Positions 1-6,760 of a stretch of 12,269 nucleotides of DNA are shown piece by piece. Position 1 is the stretch's first letter. Each line of letters opens with the position of its first letter. Made by a program: the position numbers and the translations under genes. The DNA is from Proteobacteria bacterium UBA1847. Lineage in GTDB: Bacteria; Pseudomonadota; Gammaproteobacteria; Steroidobacterales; Woeseiaceae. The notes under the pieces are model-generated. The model worked only from the letters and a program-made list of their open reading frames with translations. It made no database searches and was not told where the DNA came from. The stretch covers positions 13,733-26,001 of the forward strand of contig DDIP01000135.1 in assembly GCA_002338605.1 (NCBI GenBank), in the 5' to 3' direction.

Positions 1-3000
1 CCTCCAGCAGCCACATTGCGAGGTTGTTCATCCCCCGTGCAACCGACGGGTGTTCATCACCCAGGGTTCGCCGGTAGGTCTCAAGCGATTCTCTGGCCAT
101 CTCAATGGTTGAGTCCAGGTCACCCTCCTCGCGGATAACAAATGCCAGGTTGTTGAGCGCCATGGCGATATCGGGATGATCGTTGCCCAGCAGTTCACGA
201 TTCATTTCGATTGCTTCGCGGTACAGCAACTCCGCATCCCTGTATTCGCCTTCGACGTGCAGCGTATAGGCCACATTGTTCAGGCCCATGGCGATCTCTG
301 GATGCGGAGCGTCAGAGTACAGGACGCGCTTCATTGCCAGCGCTTCACGGAAAAGTTTCTCCGCCTCCTTGTTGTCCGACGTCACGAATCCAAGGTTGTT
401 CAGAGCTTCGGCGAGGTCGGGGTGCGGGCCATTGTGTAGCTTGCGCTGCATCGCGACTGCCTCCCGGAGCAGTGGCACGCCGGCTTGTGCATTGCCCTGA
501 TCGAACAGGTTCAGGCCGAGACCCTCAAGGCTTTTTGCAACGGCCGCATTTTCTGCGCCGAGCAGCTTTCGCTGTATCGCCAGCGCTTCACGGTACAGTG
601 GCTCTCCTCCCGGAAAGTCGCCCATCCTGCCGAGCAAATCGGCCAGTTCGAACATCGTGCTGGCCGTCTCGACATGCTCGTCACCGAGCAATTGGCGGCG
701 CATTGCCAGTGCATCCCGGTAATTCTGCAATGCCGGTTCGTATTCAGCTTTCAGTTTGAGGACATCGCCGAGCCTGTGCATCGACCGGGCCACTTCCAGG
801 TGTTCATCACCAAACAGTGCACGGCGCTTGTCGAGAGCACTTTGCAACAAACCCGTCGACTGGTCATAAAGCCCGAGGCTCATGTAGACCGCACCCATTG
901 TTTCCATCAGGGTCGCCTGGATTGCTGGCTGTGCTGAAAGCTCCTGCTCGATCCGACTTGCACCTTTGTCCATGATTTCGCGAGCGGTAATCGAGTTGCC
1001 ACGAGCTTCGCTGGGGTCTGCAACATTGAACAAATCCACCATGAAGTCCGTCGTCTGTTTTGCGGTCTCCGCCTCGACAACTGCTCGAGAGCGCGCCTGG
1101 TTTGCCAGGTCGCGCTGCTGCGTTGCGAGGTATGCAGAGAACGTCGCGATAACACCCAGAACAGCGAGTGTCACAACAACGCCAGCCTTGAGACGCTGCA
1201 TTCGTTTCGCCCGCGCAATGGACGCACTGATAAACCGGGCCTCGTCTTCGCTTAGCTCAAGGTCCTGCTCAAGCAGCGATTCCGCCTCGACCAGAGGTTT
1301 GCCGGAAGGTAGCAGCAGATCGGAAGGCCGGTCTTCGTTTTTCCAGCGACCGGCAGCCGCAGCAATGCGACTGCGAATTCTCAGGTTCTCGCGATTCTGT
1401 GCGACCCAGTCTTTGACTCGTGGCCAATGCCAGAGCAATGCCTCGTGTGCGACGGTAACGACGGCAGTGCCATCGTCGGCCAGTTCCGTCACGAACAGCC
1501 GGTTCTTCACGAAAGTCTCGATCAGTTCACGACTCTTGCCGGTTGTGGCATCCGTCCAGGGCGCACGTTTTCGCCCGATCTGCTCGTAGCCATCCCGTTC
1601 AATGCTGACCAGCGCATTCAATACCTTCGGCAGTTCCGCCTCAACGTCATCCGGCAAGTCCTTGAATACTGTCTCGGCGCGTTGTGCGAGTGAGCCCTCG
1701 ACACCACCGAGATCACGGTAAGCGGCGAGTGTCAGCAGGCCGTCTTCAGTGCGCCGCTGGTAAAGTTCTTCCAATGTAAATTGCAGCAAGGGCAACACTT
1801 CGGGATGCTCTGCCGCTGCATCGCGCAGCATGTCGTCAAGACGTTCGCTGCTGGCCGGGTCCTCTTCAAATCGCAGGCCTGCCGCCCGGGTTGGCAACCG
1901 GATCATCTGTCCCATTTCACTTGCCGTTGGTGGCAACAGGTCGTATTGACCATCGCCTTCCTTCAACGCGACCAGTTTTCGTATCTTGCCAACCGCCTGG
2001 TAGAAGTCGCTGCGCAGCGTTCCGATCACCCAGACGCGTCCGCAACGCGCCAAAGCATCAAGGACGTCGACAAACGCTTCACGATCATCCTGGGTGACTT
2101 CGTCCTGGGTGTACATCTCCTCCATCTGGTCAACCAGCAGCGCGAGCCGCGCATCGGCTTTCTTGCCATCCTTGCGTTTTTCGCGCGACAACGCGCCTTT
2201 GATCATTGAGGCAGCTGCCTGTGGAGAACTGCGAAGCACCTGTGCCAGTTCCTCGGGCCCGTCTTTGTCTTCATCCAGTGACGGTAACGCGGTGTCGCGC
2301 AACAGGGCCTTTGCGAGACCGGTGAACAGATCGCCGCGCACGTCGGTCGGTCGAAATACCGCCCGGCGCCAGACATCGACCCCTTCGATAACGCCGGGTT
2401 TCGTCAACATTGGCAGCACACCGGCGCGTACCACCGAAGACTTGCCTCCGCCGCTCATGCCAAGGACGAGAACAAACGATCGCCCCTCTGCGTCCTGGCT
2501 GCGCAAGGCCTGCAGGATGTCGGACACCGCCTTGGTGCGGCCGAAAAATACTGGCGCATGCTCGAACTCGAAGGCCTCCAGTCCGCGGAACGGCGAGCCC
2601 TTCTTCCATACGGCGCGCGCCTCGGAAGTCGAGCGGATACTGGCCGGTATCTGCCGGTCTACCAGGCGATGCAAGTGGTTTTCCAGCAGGTTCTCGAAGT
2701 CACTGGGCGCTTCGAACGCATGAAACGCCGCGATCAGCGTGCCTTCTGTCTTGTCGTGAAACCATTTGTCGACGAACTCGTCGAGTTTTTTCTTTTGTGC
2801 AAGACGGTCGAGCAACTCTTTTTCGTCGTCAAGTCGAACGGAGGGTGGCGCAGTTTTCCGATAGACGAGCAAATCCGGTTTGCCGCTCTTGCGGAAACCT
2901 TCGATGGCCTCTTCAAACTCGAACTCAGTGCCGGATTCGTATCGTGAGCCATCCGCACGGACGAATTCCTTGGGCAGCTTCGTTCCGAGACGCGACCACA

Positions 3001-3211
3001 GAATCGCGACAACGATATCGGCTTCGGACGGCTTGACAATCTGATGCTGAAAGGTCGACGTGGCAACCAGCGGCTCGTGTTCCCACAGCACCGATTCGAG
3101 CACGACTTTGCCGATGTACTCGCTCTGCAATCGCTCAATGACCCGGTTCGCAATGGCGCGCTCTTCGAATACGTCGCCAGGCGAAGATATGAATATTCGC
3201 AGTGTTTTCAC
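1..3211 (-). CDS. DUF4062 - nSTAND1 NTPase - TM - TPR protein (3' end missing)
   Basis: One uninterrupted frame of 1070 visible residues leaves the window before a stop. The GTG start (complement 3209-3211) has a good AAGAAGG ribosome site 7 nt upstream, and an in-frame TAA lies six codons before it, so no longer start exists. Residues 1-115 resemble DUF4062 (RIFISSPGDVFEERAIANRV). Residues 206-230 carry the SPFRGLEAFEFEHAPVFFGR entry signature of nSTAND1 NTPases. The P-loop is GMSGGGKSS at 251-259, the Walker B is ALLVDQMEE around D361, and GTLRSDFY lies at 397-404. VAHEALLWHWPRVKDW near 587-602 is the usual end of this NTPase region. One TM segment (about 675-697) follows a basic stretch, suggesting a cytoplasmic NTPase. 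From about 765 onward come TPRs of the kinesin-light-chain type with 42-residue spacing, one repeat being 40 long. STAND proteins are ATP-dependent switches that oligomerise on sensing a ligand. The ligand and output here are unknown. sstT lies 85 bp upstream on the same strand. Confidence 0.9.
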   Translation of the reverse strand, partial: MKTLRIFISSPGDVFEERAIANRVIERLQSEYIGKVVLESVLWEHEPLVATSTFQHQIVKPSEADIVVAILWSRLGTKLPKEFVRADGSRYESGTEFEFEEAIEGFRKSGKPDLLVYRKTAPPSVRLDDEKELLDRLAQKKKLDEFVDKWFHDKTEGTLIAAFHAFEAPSDFENLLENHLHRLVDRQIPASIRSTSEARAVWKKGSPFRGLEAFEFEHAPVFFGRTKAVSDILQALRSQDAEGRSFVLVLGMSGGGKSSVVRAGVLPMLTKPGVIEGVDVWRRAVFRPTDVRGDLFTGLAKALLRDTALPSLDEDKDGPEELAQVLRSSPQAAASMIKGALSREKRKDGKKADARLALLVDQMEEMYTQDEVTQDDREAFVDVLDALARCGRVWVIGTLRSDFYQAVGKIRKLVALKEGDGQYDLLPPTASEMGQMIRLPTRAAGLRFEEDPASSERLDDMLRDAAAEHPEVLPLLQFTLEELYQRRTEDGLLTLAAYRDLGGVEGSLAQRAETVFKDLPDDVEAELPKVLNALVSIERDGYEQIGRKRAPWTDATTGKSRELIETFVKNRLFVTELADDGTAVVTVAHEALLWHWPRVKDWVAQNRENLRIRSRIAAAAGRWKNEDRPSDLLLPSGKPLVEAESLLEQDLELSEDEARFISASIARAKRMQRLKAGVVVTLAVLGVIATFSAYLATQQRDLANQARSRAVVEAETAKQTTDFMVDLFNVADPSEARGNSITAREIMDKGASRIEQELSAQPAIQATLMETMGAVYMSLGLYDQSTGLLQSALDKRRALFGDEHLEVARSMHRLGDVLKLKAEYEPALQNYRDALAMRRQLLGDEHVETASTMFELADLLGRMGDFPGGEPLYREALAIQRKLLGAENAAVAKSLEGLGLNLFDQGNAQAGVPLLREAVAMQRKLHNGPHPDLAEALNNLGFVTSDNKEAEKLFREALAMKRVLYSDAPHPEIAMGLNNVAYTLHVEGEYRDAELLYREAIEMNRELLGNDHPDIAMALNNLAFVIREEGDLDSTIEMARESLETYRRTLGDEHPSVARGMNNLAMWLLE

Positions 3212-3296
3212 TGTTCTACCTTCTTGTTATGGAAGGTATTTTAGTGGATTGGGCGTCCAATAGATATTGCTTGCCCGATGTCAGCGGATTGGCTTA

Positions 3297-4499
3297 TCAG
3301 GATTTGCTTGCGACTGCCGCCGTGAAGACCACATCCGTTGAACTGTTAAGCGCTGTTTCGGCGGAGTCCTGCACAACGCTAATTACAAAGCCAACGGCGA
3401 CGACCTGCATTGCAACATCGTTTGAGATGCCAAAAAGACTGCAGCTCAGCGGTATCAGTAACAACGAACCTCCGGCGACACCCGAGGCGCCACAAGCGGA
3501 CAATGCTGCAACCAGGCTGAGCAACAGCGCAGTCGCGAAATCGATGCTGATTCCGAGCGTATTGGTTGCCGCCAGGGTCAGCACGGTAATCGTGATCGCA
3601 GCGCCACCCATATTGATCGTCGCACCGAGTGGTATGGACACTGCGTAAGTATCCTTTTCAAGATTCATTCGCTCGCAGAGTGCGAGATTGACCGGAATGT
3701 TCGCTGCAGAACTGCGGGTAAAGAATGCCGTCACTCCGCTTTCGCGCAATGCGAGCAGAACGATCGGATAAGGATTTCTGCGGGTCTTGACCCAGACGAT
3801 GAATGGGTTCAGCAGCAATGCGACGATCAACATGCAGGCAATCAACACCGTCAGTATTCGGGCGTAGCTGCCGAGTATGGACAGCCCGGATTCAGCGAGA
3901 TTACCGGCAACCAGACCGAAAATTCCGATCGGTGCGAGGCGAATGACAATGCGAACAATTTGTGTGACGGCTTCTGCTGTATCGCCGAGCATTTGTCGTG
4001 TGGCATCGGCCGCCTTGTGTAAAAAAATCCCGAGCAGCACTCCCCAGACCAGAATGCCGATGTAGTTTCCGGTCAGGACGGCGTTGATCGGGTTGTCGAC
4101 CAGTCTTTGCAGCAGTCCCCCGAGAACTTCGGTGATACCTTGTGGCGCACTGATGCTGACATCCGACACCTGTAGTGCAAGCGTGGTCGGAAACAGGGTA
4201 CTGACGGTGACCGCCAGCAGCGCTGCGGCAAAGGTGCCAGCCAAATACATCAGCACGATGGGGCGCAACTGCACGGTGTGACTGGCGCGGCGATTGGCGA
4301 TCGCCGAAGCAACCAGTATCAGGACAAGAACCGGGGCGACGGCCTTCAACGCGGACACAAACAGGTTGCCGAGTAACATTGACGACTTCGCGGCCCCTGG
4401 CGATACCAGGGACAGGACGACACCCGCAACGATGCCTATCGCGATCTGCAGAACGAGGCTGCCGGACATGATTCGGTTCAGGACTGATTTGACGGACAT
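3297..4499 (-). CDS. sstT: Na+/serine-threonine symporter SstT
   Basis: SstT is an inner-membrane transporter of the dicarboxylate/amino acid:cation symporter family that imports L-serine and L-threonine with sodium. The 400-residue product matches remembered E. coli SstT (414 aa) almost throughout. Diagnostic stretches include [20 protein letters not shown] near 50-70, [10 protein letters not shown] near 144, [11 protein letters not shown] at 261-271, [10 protein letters not shown] at 288-297 and [20 protein letters not shown] near 375-394. These cover the substrate- and sodium-binding hairpin regions of the family. I chose the ATG at complement 4497-4499. An in-frame TTG four codons upstream gives a longer reading but has no ribosome site. 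The gene lies between the MarR-type regulator and the nSTAND gene on the same strand, with gaps of 106 and 85 bp, so co-transcription is possible but unproven. Nothing links serine uptake to the neighbouring stress genes. Confidence 0.96.
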   Translation of the reverse strand: MSVKSVLNRIMSGSLVLQIAIGIVAGVVLSLVSPGAAKSSMLLGNLFVSALKAVAPVLVLILVASAIANRRASHTVQLRPIVLMYLAGTFAAALLAVTVSTLFPTTLALQVSDVSISAPQGITEVLGGLLQRLVDNPINAVLTGNYIGILVWGVLLGIFLHKAADATRQMLGDTAEAVTQIVRIVIRLAPIGIFGLVAGNLAESGLSILGSYARILTVLIACMLIVALLLNPFIVWVKTRRNPYPIVLLALRESGVTAFFTRSSAANIPVNLALCERMNLEKDTYAVSIPLGATINMGGAAITITVLTLAATNTLGISIDFATALLLSLVAALSACGASGVAGGSLLLIPLSCSLFGISNDVAMQVVAVGFVISVVQDSAETALNSSTDVVFTAAVASKS

Positions 4500-4605
4500 T
4501 GCGAGTCTCAATCTGGAAAGCGAAGCTGCAATCTGCTTGAAAAACTCGCACCAGTAAAGTTTCGGCGCGGTATGAAAGCGGAAAACCGGCAGAATTCGCG
4601 TTTAA

Positions 4606-4962
4606 CTAGCGGCTGCCCATTGTCTTAAACCAGCGCTTCACGAACGAGCGGCCTTTCGCAGTCAGGTAGATTCGCTTGATGCGCAAATTCATCGGGTCGA
4701 CGCGGAGTTCCAGCAGGCCCGGTCCCGGCAACTTCTTTGTCGTCAGGCTCGACAGATCTGCCAGGTTTCGAGATAGCGCCGTGATTGACGTTGTCTCAAG
4801 CTTGGAGAGCAGCTCTCGTTGATTCAACCCTTCATTCTGGCAGACGCTAATCAATATCAGCAGACGTTGTGCAGTGATATCCGGTGTTAAGCGGGCTCTC
4901 GCGAACCGCAATGCCTTATCAAGCATGTCTGCATATTGTTGTTCTTTTTTGTCCAGTTGCAT
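4606..4962 (-). CDS. Small MarR-family winged-helix regulator
   Basis: A 118-residue soluble protein with the MarR core. An N-terminal helix (about 1-30) is followed by AQRLLILISVCQNEGLNQRE (31-50), the recognition helix region LLSKLETTSITALSRNLADL (51-70), a wing around LLELRVDPMNLRIKRIYLT (83-101) and a C-terminal basic helix ending in WFKTMGSR. It is shorter than the usual 140-150 residues, so the dimerisation helices are reduced. I chose the ATG at complement 4960-4962 because CAGGG lies 7 nt upstream. An in-frame TTG at 4980 would add six residues but lacks a ribosome site. Its only cysteine is Cys41, at the end of a helix just before the DNA-binding helices. It is divergent from dps, and a perfect palindrome in the shared promoter region recurs upstream of sod. 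I infer that it represses itself, dps and sod. The ligand is unknown; peroxide, superoxide-generating compounds or a phenolic are possibilities. Confidence 0.82.
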   Translation of the reverse strand: MQLDKKEQQYADMLDKALRFARARLTPDITAQRLLILISVCQNEGLNQRELLSKLETTSITALSRNLADLSSLTTKKLPGPGLLELRVDPMNLRIKRIYLTAKGRSFVKRWFKTMGSR

Positions 4963-4993
4963 ATTGATGCCCTGTAGCAAACAAATACTGCCT

Positions 4994-5023
4994 ATTGTAA
5001 TCGCAATAATTGCGATATCGCAA
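4994..5023 (-). promoter_or_regulatory. Predicted marR promoter, -35 inside the palindrome
   Basis: On the minus strand TTGCGA (5023-5018) is followed by an 18-bp spacer and TACAAT (4999-4994), which matches five of six bases of the sigma-70 -10 consensus. The predicted start near 4987 leaves a leader of about 25 nt before the ATG at 4962. The -35 lies within the operator, consistent with autoregulation. This is a prediction from sequence only. Confidence 0.55.
4997..5023. promoter_or_regulatory. Predicted operator between marR and dps
   Basis: The perfect 14-bp palindrome TTGCGATATCGCAA occupies 5010-5023. The half-site ATCGCAA recurs at 5000-5006, so that 5000-5016 (ATCGCAATAATTGCGAT) forms a second dyad, perfect apart from its single central base, that overlaps the first. 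The element therefore carries three half-sites in alternating orientation. The whole 27-bp stretch recurs, with four substitutions, upstream of sod. Dyads with TTGC/GCAA arms are typical of MarR-family operators, which makes the adjacent regulator the obvious candidate to bind. Confidence 0.75.
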
Positions 5024-5038
5024 CACTTTTGTTAGCAT
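5010..5038 (+). promoter_or_regulatory. Predicted dps promoter
   Basis: TTGCGA (5010-5015) is followed by a 17-bp spacer and TAGCAT (5033-5038), each matching four of six consensus bases. The predicted start near 5045 gives a leader of about 23 nt. The -35 is one arm of the palindrome, so a bound dimer would block polymerase. Confidence 0.55.
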
Positions 5039-5067
5039 AGCTCGCTCTTGAGCACTGTGGAGGACCC

Positions 5068-5574
5068 ATGACACAAGCAGTACTAAAAAATGAAATATCG
5101 GACCTGACCCCGAACACCGGAACGAATATTGAAGGTCGCCGCCAGGTGGCTGCAGCACTCGGCGATGTGTTGGCTGACGCTTTTCGCCTGTACATCAATG
5201 CCCAGGGACTGCACTGGAATGTCGAAGGGCCGATGTTCTACAGCCTGCACAAACTGACCGAACAGCAATACCAGTCGATTGCCGCATCGCTGGACGACAT
5301 TGCCGAACGTATCCGTGCGCTTGGGCTGCCTGCCCCGGAGTCATTGAAGGAATTTGAGGATCGATCGGCGATTGATGATCTCCCCGGGGATGTCGAGCTG
5401 AAAAAGCGCGTGCAGCAAATGGTCTCTGACTATGAGAAAGCGGTTCTTCGGCTCGCGCGCGTTACCGCGCTCGCCGAGCGAAACGATGACGTCAAGACTG
5501 CCGATCTGCTAACAGAGCGCATTGGTGCCTATGAGGAGTTTGCGTGGATGTTGCGAGCGACAATCGTGTCATAG
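5068..5574 (+). CDS. dps: Dps family ferritin-like DNA-protection protein
   Basis: Dps proteins assemble into dodecamers that oxidise Fe(II) with hydrogen peroxide, store the iron and often bind DNA, which limits Fenton damage. The 168-residue product shows the family signature GLHWNVEGPMFYSLHKL followed by the DDIAERIRALG stretch. Candidate inter-subunit ferroxidase ligands are His49, His61, Asp76 and Glu80, with the same spacing as His51, His63, Asp78 and Glu82 of E. coli Dps. Glu65 sits where E. coli has Asp67. The N-terminus (1-25) has only one Lys and two Arg, so strong lysine-tail DNA binding is not obvious. The ATG at 5068 has GGAGG four bases upstream. It is the only plus-strand gene in the window, divergent from the MarR-type regulator and convergent with sod, with 17 bp between the stops. 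Confidence 0.95.
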   Translation: MTQAVLKNEISDLTPNTGTNIEGRRQVAAALGDVLADAFRLYINAQGLHWNVEGPMFYSLHKLTEQQYQSIAASLDDIAERIRALGLPAPESLKEFEDRSAIDDLPGDVELKKRVQQMVSDYEKAVLRLARVTALAERNDDVKTADLLTERIGAYEEFAWMLRATIVS

Positions 5575-5591
5575 ACAGGTCGCATCCGTCA

Positions 5592-6200
5592 TCAGGCGGC
5601 GGCTTTGATCGACTCGAAATTTCGTGCCGCGAAGGCCCAGTTGACCCGGTCGCTCAGAAAGGAATCGACATACCCGCCGCGGTCGTTCTTGTAATCGAGG
5701 TAGTAGGCATGTTCCCAGACATCAAGAGTCAGAATCGGCTGAACCCCGTGCTGAACAGGGGTGTCGGCATTACCGGTCTGAACGATTTTCAGACCACCGG
5801 AATCAACAACCAGCCAGACCCAGCCGCTGCCAAACTGTGTTAAGGCCTTCGCCTTGAACGCCTCTTTGAAGCCCTTGAGGTTTCCGAACGCAGCGTCGAT
5901 TGCGTCGCCTAGCGGTCCGGCGGGCGGGCTGCCCCCGTCAGGCGACATGCTTTCCCAGAGAAAGCCGTGATTCAGGGATTGGGCGGCATTGTTGAAGATG
6001 GCCGTATCGCCGTTTTCTTTCGCTCTGACGACAATCTCCTGCAGTGAAAGATCCTGGTAATCGGTACCGTCGATCAGCTCGTTCAGCTTGTTGATGTAGC
6101 CACGATGGTGTTTGCCGTGGTGCGTGTCGAGGGTCTGCTTCGATAGAAATGGTTCCAGAGCATCGGCTCTGTAGGGGAGTTCAGGTAGTTCGAATGTCAT
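5592..6200 (-). CDS. sodB: Fe-type superoxide dismutase
   Basis: The enzyme converts superoxide to oxygen and hydrogen peroxide in the cytoplasm. The 202-residue length is normal for the Fe/Mn family and there is no signal peptide. The four metal ligands are visible: His27 (in THHGKHH), His78 (in LNHGFLW), Asp160 and His164 (in DVWEHAYYLDY). The residue pattern AAQ ending at Gln74 places the outer-sphere glutamine where Fe-SODs carry it, whereas Mn-SODs usually take it from a position near 145. Iron is therefore the likelier metal, although cambialistic use cannot be excluded. The family-typical NWAF near 187-190 and GSGW at 124-127 are present. The ATG at complement 6198-6200 has GGAACC upstream as a modest ribosome site. 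The promoter contains the same operator as the marR-dps region. The peroxide made by this enzyme is a co-substrate of Dps, so joint control makes sense. Confidence 0.95.
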   Translation of the reverse strand: MTFELPELPYRADALEPFLSKQTLDTHHGKHHRGYINKLNELIDGTDYQDLSLQEIVVRAKENGDTAIFNNAAQSLNHGFLWESMSPDGGSPPAGPLGDAIDAAFGNLKGFKEAFKAKALTQFGSGWVWLVVDSGGLKIVQTGNADTPVQHGVQPILTLDVWEHAYYLDYKNDRGGYVDSFLSDRVNWAFAARNFESIKAAA

Positions 6201-6235
6201 TATTTGGTTCCATATTGATAATTGAGCGACATTGA

Positions 6236-6264
6236 ATGATATCGGAACAATTGCGATATCGCAA
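6236..6264 (-). promoter_or_regulatory. Predicted sod promoter
   Basis: On the minus strand TTGCGA (6264-6259) is followed by a 17-bp spacer and TATCAT (6241-6236), which matches five of six consensus bases. The predicted start near 6229 leaves a leader of about 29 nt. The geometry is identical to the dps promoter, again with the -35 as one arm of the palindrome. Confidence 0.6.
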
Positions 6265-6277
6265 CCATTGTGATTGC
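6251..6277. promoter_or_regulatory. Predicted operator upstream of sod
   Basis: The perfect palindrome TTGCGATATCGCAA lies at 6251-6264, identical to 5010-5023. The adjoining 13 bp (6265-6277), read on the minus strand, match 4997-5009 at nine positions and include the upstream half-site, here ATCACAA instead of ATCGCAA. A 14-bp identical palindrome in two promoters of related genes about 1.2 kb apart is unlikely to be chance. Confidence 0.75.
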
Positions 6278-6298
6278 ATCTATTTTCTGGCCGCGCAC

Positions 6299-6739
6299 CT
6301 AGTCTGACTTTTCAACTTTGGATTTGAGCGGCGTGACGAATCGAAACGTCAAAAACATCAGCATTGATAGCAGCATTGCAATTTCGTAGCGATCGCTTGC
6401 GACCGCAATGCCAATCAGTCCGGTGGTCCAGATACTGGCGGCCGTTGCGGTACCGCTGACGCTACCTCCGCTTTTCAAAATTGCGCCGCCGCCGATGAAG
6501 CCAATGCCGGTGATAATACCCTGCAACACACGAGCCTCGGCGTCCGTCGAATCGAGTATCGAAAACCCGACCAACGTGTAGCCACACGCGGCCATTGCCA
6601 CCAGCGGAAATGTTCTCAGACCTGCGCTGCGGCTCTCCGCCTCCCGGTTCAATGCAACAGGCAGTGCCAGCACATAGGCGATGCAAAGATGGCTCAGGTT
6701 GAACCAGATCTGGCTCCAGTCAATGTCGATCGAGGGCAT
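6299..6739 (-). CDS. MgtC/SapB family membrane protein, short form
   Basis: A 146-residue hydrophobic protein with the conserved MgtC core: GLRTFPLVAMAACGY (40-54), GIITGIGFIGGGAILKSG (74-91) and TATAASIWTTGLIGIA (97-112), with four or five predicted TM helices. Salmonella MgtC is about 230 residues and has a soluble C-terminal domain. That domain is missing here, as in many short MgtC/SapB homologues. MgtC proteins are linked to survival at low magnesium and, in some bacteria, to inhibition of the F-ATPase; the function of short forms is not settled. GGAG lies just upstream of the ATG (complement 6737-6739). The gene starts 21 bp after the stop of the SDR-like gene, so the two are probably one transcript. 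No magnesium-sensing leader is visible in that 21-bp gap. Confidence 0.92.
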   Translation of the reverse strand: MPSIDIDWSQIWFNLSHLCIAYVLALPVALNREAESRSAGLRTFPLVAMAACGYTLVGFSILDSTDAEARVLQGIITGIGFIGGGAILKSGGSVSGTATAASIWTTGLIGIAVASDRYEIAMLLSMLMFLTFRFVTPLKSKVEKSD

Positions 6740-6760
6740 GGCGACTCCAGCTTCGAAAGC

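Noticed and set aside
1..900. Repetitive-looking DNA suggesting a repeat array or CRISPR
   Set aside because: The periodicity is 126 bp and corresponds to 42-residue TPR units in the coding frame; there are no identical short repeats with unique spacers.
211..2947. Many plus-strand open frames of 60-209 codons across the left quarter
   Set aside because: They lie opposite one continuous minus-strand frame of 1070 codons with clear DUF4062, NTPase and TPR motifs; their translations look like antisense shadow and match no family.
1..3211. Calling the nSTAND protein a known antiphage Avs system
   Set aside because: The domain order includes a TM helix, no recognised defence genes are nearby, and the C-terminal end is missing, so the assignment would be unsupported.
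5575..5591. Bidirectional terminator between dps and sod
   Set aside because: The 17-bp gap shows no inverted repeat or T-run; any terminator would have to lie inside the coding ends.
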